From contig NZ_AUBW01000018.1 in the NCBI RefSeq assembly GCF_000429445.1, positions 1 through 64,000 on the forward strand: a DNA stretch of 64,000 nt, in the 5' to 3' direction. Made by a program: the position numbers and the translations under genes. Shown in pieces: positions 59,593 through 64,000 of the stretch. Origin of the DNA: Algoriphagus terrigena DSM 22685 (lineage in GTDB: Bacteria; Bacteroidota; Bacteroidia; Cytophagales; Cyclobacteriaceae). Numbering within the stretch: the stretch's first letter is position 1; the number at the start of each line of letters is the position of its first letter. Below the pieces are notes generated by a model. The model saw nothing but the letters and a program-made list of their open reading frames with translations, was not told the DNA's origin and made no database searches.

Positions 59593-59890
59593 ATCTGTAC
59601 ATTTGGGTAAGTACAAAAATATACAGCAACACCGGCCCAAAGGTTACAAAGAATCAGTTGATTTAAGTCAAAAATTCAATTTGAAAGAAATTTTATTCTT
59701 AATCTACAAATTTATCAAGCCAAAACAGTATTTAATTTCAAACTTCATTTTTCAAAAAAAGCACGATTTTTTCGAATTCCAGTTTCAAAAACAATCAAGA
59801 CATGGTAGTTTCTATAACAAAAAGAAAAAACCGAGGTGAAATTCACCCCGGCTTTATTTAACAATAGACCCTGTTTATAATCTTTATCTC
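59593..59890. other. AT-rich gap without a gene
   Basis: 298 bases, strongly AT-rich between 59640 and 59825. Apart from the porin terminator (59831-59851) nothing recognisable is seen; no promoter box matches TAnnTTTG well on the minus strand before the small secreted protein. Confidence 0.6.
59831..59851 (-). terminator. Terminator of the porin gene
   Basis: On the minus strand CCGGGGTG-AATTT-CACCTCGG (one G-T pair) is followed by TTTTTTC. It lies 39 bases after the porin stop. Confidence 0.82.
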
Positions 59891-61084
59891 TTAGAAGGCA
59901 AAAACCGCTGCGAAAAGAAATGACGCCAAGCTTTTGCTTCCATTGAGATCATTGTTCACAAAATACTCTTCTTTCATGCTGTCAACTCTCAGTTCAGGAA
60001 TCAAGGTCAGATTACCTCCAACTTTAATATTTCCTGACAAAGTCGCCGCAAAGACACTACCGTCCCCAGTAGCCGGATCGATACCTACGACACCTTCTAG
60101 GCCGTTATTAAATACGCTGAAATATTCACCACGAACACCAATCGAGAAGTTCTCAGAAGGACTGGTCTGCAAATATCCCGCAAATCCGTAAAATCCAGCT
60201 CCGTCACCATCCAAATCCTGTACGTCCGACCCTGTGAAAACTTCTCCTGCACTGGTGGTATTGTAGGTTGTGTTGAATCCAAGATAGAACGCTTCTGAAA
60301 GATCAAATCCTGTAGTCAAGTCCACCTGAAATGTCTTTCCCAGAGAAGATTGATCCGTTACCAATGTACCATCATCTTCTAAGTTTCCATCTTGGTCCCC
60401 GTACACGAAGTTTAGATAAGTATTGCCAGCATCCGTAGAATAACCCAACTGAGCTCCCAACGTATACGTGCCAACCGGATTAAATTCCGTGATATCCGTA
60501 GGGTTCATCACAGCAGCCATGAAGGAGAACTTATCAGACAGCTGGAAGTTTGCTTTAATACCTGTGTGTGAAAACGGGCCGTAAGAAAACATGTAAGACG
60601 TCGAATAGTTGAAATTGGCAGTCGGAGAAATGACTTCGTAGCCCAAGAAGGTATTGAAGTTACCCATAGTCAGCGTGACTTTGTCAGAGACATTCCAATA
60701 GACATACAATTGATTGACGATCTGAGAGCTACCAGCCATTCCTCCAGCATAAAGCGGCGAACCGAATACAGCATCCTCGCCTCTTGGACCGAAGACCAAA
60801 TCAGCAACTGCACCCACCTTCTTCCCTTGGTAGGTCGCGATAATATTGGCCATGCCAAGTGCGAAACCTGGAAGGTTACCGAATGAACTGGCTGGCGCCT
60901 GAGCGAATTCCCCTTTGTTTGGGCCATTAAAATTTGTCCTGAAGTAAGTATCTACCGAGCCAGAGAGTGACAGACCAGTCTCTTCTTCTTCAACAACTTC
61001 TTCGACAATGATGACTTCTTGAGAATAGGCTACCTGAGAAGCAGCTAAAACAAAACACAGTATAAGTAGGTATAGATTTTTCAT
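59891..61084 (-). CDS. Outer-membrane porin, BBP2-like
   Basis: 397 residues: signal peptide (to VAYSQ), an acidic spacer (EVIIVEEVVEEEETG), then a beta-barrel of 14-16 strands beginning LSLSGSVDTYFRTNF and ending ASFLFAAVFAF. The pattern (MGNFNTFLGYEVISPTANFNYSTSYMFSYGPFSHTG) is that of the BBP2/outer-membrane beta-barrel porins found beside ammonium transporters in Bacteroidota. It lies 107 bases downstream of amtB in the same direction, so it may give ammonium or other small solutes entry through the outer membrane. Confidence 0.85.
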   Translation of the reverse strand: MKNLYLLILCFVLAASQVAYSQEVIIVEEVVEEEETGLSLSGSVDTYFRTNFNGPNKGEFAQAPASSFGNLPGFALGMANIIATYQGKKVGAVADLVFGPRGEDAVFGSPLYAGGMAGSSQIVNQLYVYWNVSDKVTLTMGNFNTFLGYEVISPTANFNYSTSYMFSYGPFSHTGIKANFQLSDKFSFMAAVMNPTDITEFNPVGTYTLGAQLGYSTDAGNTYLNFVYGDQDGNLEDDGTLVTDQSSLGKTFQVDLTTGFDLSEAFYLGFNTTYNTTSAGEVFTGSDVQDLDGDGAGFYGFAGYLQTSPSENFSIGVRGEYFSVFNNGLEGVVGIDPATGDGSVFAATLSGNIKVGGNLTLIPELRVDSMKEEYFVNNDLNGSKSLASFLFAAVFAF

Positions 61085-61191
61085 TTTGATTTTGAATAAC
61101 AGTTAGAGATTGTTTTTGATAATACCCATCCGCACGAAGGAGTCGCGATTTTTCTACCGGAAGTGGCGTGTACTTTTATGAGGCCAAACGC

Positions 61192-62487
61192 CTATTCGTC
61201 ATACACAATGGTGTATCCGCGGATTCCATGTTCGTGAGAATCCAAGCCAGTTCTTTCATGCTCTTCAGACACTCGGATCCCCATGGTCTTTTTCAGAACA
61301 AAGAAAATTACAAAGGCAGAAGCAAAGGCCGTCGCTCCGCAAATAGCTACTCCAATCAACTGGGTAACAAATGAGTGGTCTGGATTGGTCGAGAAAATAC
61401 CCACAGCCAAAGTTCCCCAGACTCCGCAAGTCAAATGCACGGAGACGGCACCCACTACATCGTCAAGTCTTGCTTTATCCAGAAGGACTGCTGAAATCAC
61501 AACCAAAATTCCTCCGACAAAACCGACAAGAACAGCTGTACCCGGGTTAATCACATCTGCACCAGCCGTGATAGATACAAGTCCTGCCAAAATGCCATTG
61601 AGAACCATGCCCAAATCCAGGCGTTTGAAGGCAAAATAGGCAGCCAAAAAGCCTCCTAGACCACCGGCGCAAGCAGCCAGGCACGTCGTCACCAAAACAA
61701 AAGATACCAAGCCAGGATCTGCCGAAAGCACTGATCCGCCGTTGAAGCCAAACCATCCCAGCCAAAGCATAAACACACCGATCACCGCCAGCGGAACACT
61801 CGCTCCTGGCTTTTCGACTGTTTTTCCATTCACATATTTCCCGATTCGAGGTCCGACCAAAATCACTCCGGCCAGCGCTCCCCATCCACCTACTGAATGG
61901 ACCAAGGTACTTCCTGCGAAATCATAGAATCCCATTTCATTCAAGGCTCCGCCGCCCCATTTCCAGCTTCCGATGAGCGGATAGACTATCCCAACAAAGA
62001 ACAAGGTAAAAATCAGGTAGGCTCCCAATTTGACACGCTCGGCGATAGCTCCAGACACAATCGTAGCAGCCGTGGCGGCAAACATCGCCTGGAAAAGGAA
62101 ATCAGTCCAATAGGTATAACCCCCATTTGCATAGCCGACAGTCACATCGGCGTCGGCAGGGCTAAACCAAAACATGCTCCATCCAGCCGCATCGAATGCA
62201 AACCAGCCCGGAACTTCAAAACCGGGATACATCAGATAGAAGCCAAAGGCCGCATAGCAAAGAATTCCGATAATCGGGGTAATGGTATTCTTGAATAGAA
62301 TATTTACCGTGTTTTTGGCTTGGCCAAATCCTGCCTCTACTCCGGCAAATCCAAGGTGCATGATAAACACCAGGGCAGTAGAGAGCATCATCCATACATT
62401 GTTTGTCGTCAGGAGACCTTGGGCGATCTCCGCTGACAAATCGATCGCGGCCGCATCTTGGGCCAACAGGGGTGCGAAATACATCAT
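61192..62487 (-). CDS. amtB: Ammonium transporter
   Basis: 431 residues with 11 membrane helices and a short lead. The pore twin histidines are present (in STLVHSVGG and VSVHLTCGVWG), as are the hydrophobic FGFN/WFGFNGG segments and the C-terminal regulatory tail GIRVSEEHERTGLDSHEHG, which couples the trimer and binds GlnK in other bacteria. No glnB/glnK gene is adjacent. A barrel porin follows. Start ATG 62487 (MMYFAPLLAQDAAAID). Confidence 0.95.
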   Translation of the reverse strand: MMYFAPLLAQDAAAIDLSAEIAQGLLTTNNVWMMLSTALVFIMHLGFAGVEAGFGQAKNTVNILFKNTITPIIGILCYAAFGFYLMYPGFEVPGWFAFDAAGWSMFWFSPADADVTVGYANGGYTYWTDFLFQAMFAATAATIVSGAIAERVKLGAYLIFTLFFVGIVYPLIGSWKWGGGALNEMGFYDFAGSTLVHSVGGWGALAGVILVGPRIGKYVNGKTVEKPGASVPLAVIGVFMLWLGWFGFNGGSVLSADPGLVSFVLVTTCLAACAGGLGGFLAAYFAFKRLDLGMVLNGILAGLVSITAGADVINPGTAVLVGFVGGILVVISAVLLDKARLDDVVGAVSVHLTCGVWGTLAVGIFSTNPDHSFVTQLIGVAICGATAFASAFVIFFVLKKTMGIRVSEEHERTGLDSHEHGIRGYTIVYDE

Positions 62488-62848
62488 TAGGTTTTGGTTA
62501 AATTTTGAACGTTTTTCAGAATTTAAAATAGGTTTGCGAGCAATTGCTTCTTTCGAATGTAATTATAAAAAAAGCATAAAAACAAACTGATTTTTGATTT
62601 TAACTCAACCAAATCAATATTTAAAGGCTATTTTACATCCATTTTTTACATTTTTTTCAATTTTTATACAGAAACACGATATTTCATAAACTGTTCGGTT
62701 AGAAAAATAAAATTTGGAAAATCTTCATGAAATTCTCTGGAATCGATTACGGAAGACCTCAAACAGTAGCAAAAAATATATCTTACCCATTTGACAAAAC
62801 TATATTCTGAATATTTTACTTTTTTGGAATATTCATTCAAATGTCATT

Positions 62849-62877
62849 TTTTATGAAAAACATAATTTTTCATAAAA
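62849..62877. repeat. Perfect 12-bp inverted repeat in the amtB upstream region
   Basis: TTTTATGAAAAA and TTTTTCATAAAA flank the 5-base centre CATAA. It is about 370 bases upstream of amtB and about 80 bases beyond the hemB terminator. It could be an operator or a DNA cruciform; chance is possible because the region is AT-rich. Confidence 0.45.
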
Positions 62878-62956
62878 TGGATTTTTTTTTATCTGAAATG
62901 AAAAAATCATACACGTTATCCAGAAGATTTGATGAAATAACAGCCCAAAACAAAAA

Positions 62957-62980
62957 AAAGCCCAGATAAATCTGGGCTTT
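62957..62980 (-). terminator. Terminator of hemB
   Basis: A perfect 10-bp stem AAAGCCCAGA / TCTGGGCTTT with loop TAAA; on the minus strand a T-run follows. It lies 22 bases after the hemB stop. Confidence 0.9.
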
Positions 62981-63002
62981 GGGCAAAAATTAAAAGCAAT
63001 AT

Positions 63003-63974
63003 CTATTTTCCTAGCAAAGCGTACTCTTTTGCAAAATAAGACAGGATGATTTTTGCCCCGGATCTCTTGATGGAAAGCAAAATCTCAAGCATCGCACGGT
63101 CAGAATCCAACCACCCCTGCGCCGCTGCTGCCTTTACCATACTGTATTCACCGGAAACGTTGTACGCAGCAACCGGCAGAGGACAATTGTCACTAAGTAG
63201 CTTGATAATATCCAGATAACTCAGCGCCGGCTTGACCATAAGGAAGTCTGCACCCTCCTCGGTATCCAAGTCAGCTTCGATCAATGCTTCCTGGGAATTG
63301 GCAGGATTCATCTGATAGGTTTTTTTATCGCCAAATTTCGGTGCCGAATCCAGCGCATCTCTGAATGGACCATAGAATGCACTTGCATACTTGGCCGTGT
63401 AGGACATGATCGAAGTGTCCGAGAAGCCGCTTTCGTCGAGAAGATTTCGGATGTACCCCACCCTTCCATCCATCATGTCCGAGGGACCTAAAATATCCAC
63501 TCCTGCGTCCGCTTGTGCCAATGACATCCTTCCCAATATCTCGAGCGTCTCGTCATTGAGGATTTTTCCACCTTTCACTAGGCCGTCATGCCCATCGCTA
63601 CTGTACGGATCCATGGCCACATCAGACATCAAACAGACCTCGGGGAATTGCTTTTTGATCTCACGGAGTGCTTTCAGATAAAAAGTCCCCGGATTATAGC
63701 TTTCGGATGCATTGGAATCCTTTAGCGACTCGGGATATGCCGGAAAAACGTCAAAGGCCATGATCCCAAGATTCATGCAAGCTTCGATCTCCTTAAGCAT
63801 CAGATCCTGGGAATATCTAAAAATCCCGGGCATTGAATTCACTTCCACTTTCTTGTTTGATCCGTCAATCAGGAAAAGGGGGAATATCAGGTCTTTGACC
63901 GAAAGGCTGGTTTCCTCAACCAGGTTTCTTACAGCTTCAGATTTGCGGTTTCTGCGGGGTCTTCGTTGCATCAT
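63003..63974 (-). CDS. hemB: Delta-aminolevulinic acid dehydratase (porphobilinogen synthase)
   Basis: It condenses two 5-aminolevulinates into porphobilinogen in heme synthesis. 323 residues: both active-site lysines are visible, in SYTAKYASAFYGPFRDA and FLMVKPALSYLDI. The metal loop reads MDPYSSDGHDG, with Asp in place of the zinc-binding cysteines, so it is a magnesium/potassium-type enzyme. Complete within the window; start ATG 63974 (a double Met). The stretch 63975-64000 upstream is too short to show a promoter. Confidence 0.97.
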   Translation of the reverse strand: MMQRRPRRNRKSEAVRNLVEETSLSVKDLIFPLFLIDGSNKKVEVNSMPGIFRYSQDLMLKEIEACMNLGIMAFDVFPAYPESLKDSNASESYNPGTFYLKALREIKKQFPEVCLMSDVAMDPYSSDGHDGLVKGGKILNDETLEILGRMSLAQADAGVDILGPSDMMDGRVGYIRNLLDESGFSDTSIMSYTAKYASAFYGPFRDALDSAPKFGDKKTYQMNPANSQEALIEADLDTEEGADFLMVKPALSYLDIIKLLSDNCPLPVAAYNVSGEYSMVKAAAAQGWLDSDRAMLEILLSIKRSGAKIILSYFAKEYALLGK

Positions 63975-64000
63975 TTCTTTTGTAAAACAGAGGACAAAGT

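Larger units (their letters stand above)
62488..63002. other. Very AT-rich 0.5 kb amtB-hemB intergenic region
   Basis: 515 bases with no gene on either strand. It contains a perfect 12-bp inverted repeat (62849-62877) and the hemB terminator (62957-62980). The length and composition fit a regulatory region for amtB, whose transcription must start here, but no clear sigma-54 or TAnnTTTG promoter was found. Confidence 0.65.

Overview
This 64 kb window looks like ordinary chromosome from a member of the Bacteroidota, most likely a Cytophagales (Cyclobacteriaceae-like) bacterium. The reasons are: (i) several start regions carry the Bacteroidota housekeeping promoter pattern TTTG-N19-TAnnTTTG (a perfect match at 37394-37424 in front of a tRNA), with almost no Shine-Dalgarno sequences; (ii) typical families are present: zinc-less RskA-type anti-sigma factor, LytS/LytTR regulators, DUF4293, DUF2490, type B L31, a GlmU-like sugar nucleotidyltransferase, CarboxypepD_reg-like proteins and many small outer-membrane barrels; (iii) the best-matching protein families are those of this phylum. 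The genus is not certain from sequence alone. No rRNA, CRISPR array, prophage or recognisable defence island is seen.

Layout. 1-142 is the tail of an IS110-like transposase. 369-6811 holds ahcY and birA (minus), then rsfS, ftsH, lpxH and a secreted protein (plus). 6950-13444 is regulatory: an FKBP isomerase, a sigma-54 activator/histidine kinase pair, a noncoding 0.6 kb stretch with a 21-bp tandem array, a DoxX-like protein and a large membrane histidine kinase. 13547-17171 has a membrane glycosyltransferase, two barrel proteins and a lone receiver. 17297-25632 is a long minus-strand block (NSS transporter, SDR, cyclophilin, hemC, rimK, rimB, holB, GlmU-like, rpmE2). 26597-37286 is mostly plus strand (ArsR-like regulator, yjjG, pruA, lpdA, ECF sigma/anti-sigma, DUF2721, GDPD, threonine aldolase, rarA), with fabG on the minus strand, followed by two identical tRNA-Val genes.

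37762-46038 contains a TonB-dependent receptor, an M1 peptidase and the most unusual gene group: a secreted protein with seven SDHFK repeats, a LytS-type kinase, a second LytS-like protein that has lost its catalytic residues, and a LytTR regulator. 46231-56583 has a cystathionine gamma-synthase-like enzyme, a second ECF sigma/anti-sigma pair with a barrel, truA, an ABC exporter, small envelope proteins, hemE, a MOSC protein and a 54-residue membrane microprotein. 56819-63974 has dnaK behind a sigma-54-like promoter, a GroES-like protein, a porin and amtB, and hemB.

Themes. Heme synthesis is represented by hemC, hemE and hemB at three separate sites. Protein quality control is represented by ftsH, dnaK, a GroES-like protein, an FKBP and a cyclophilin. 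Intergenic space is rich in short dispersed repeats; the clearest is a 78-116 bp element present four times, each time ending exactly at a start codon.
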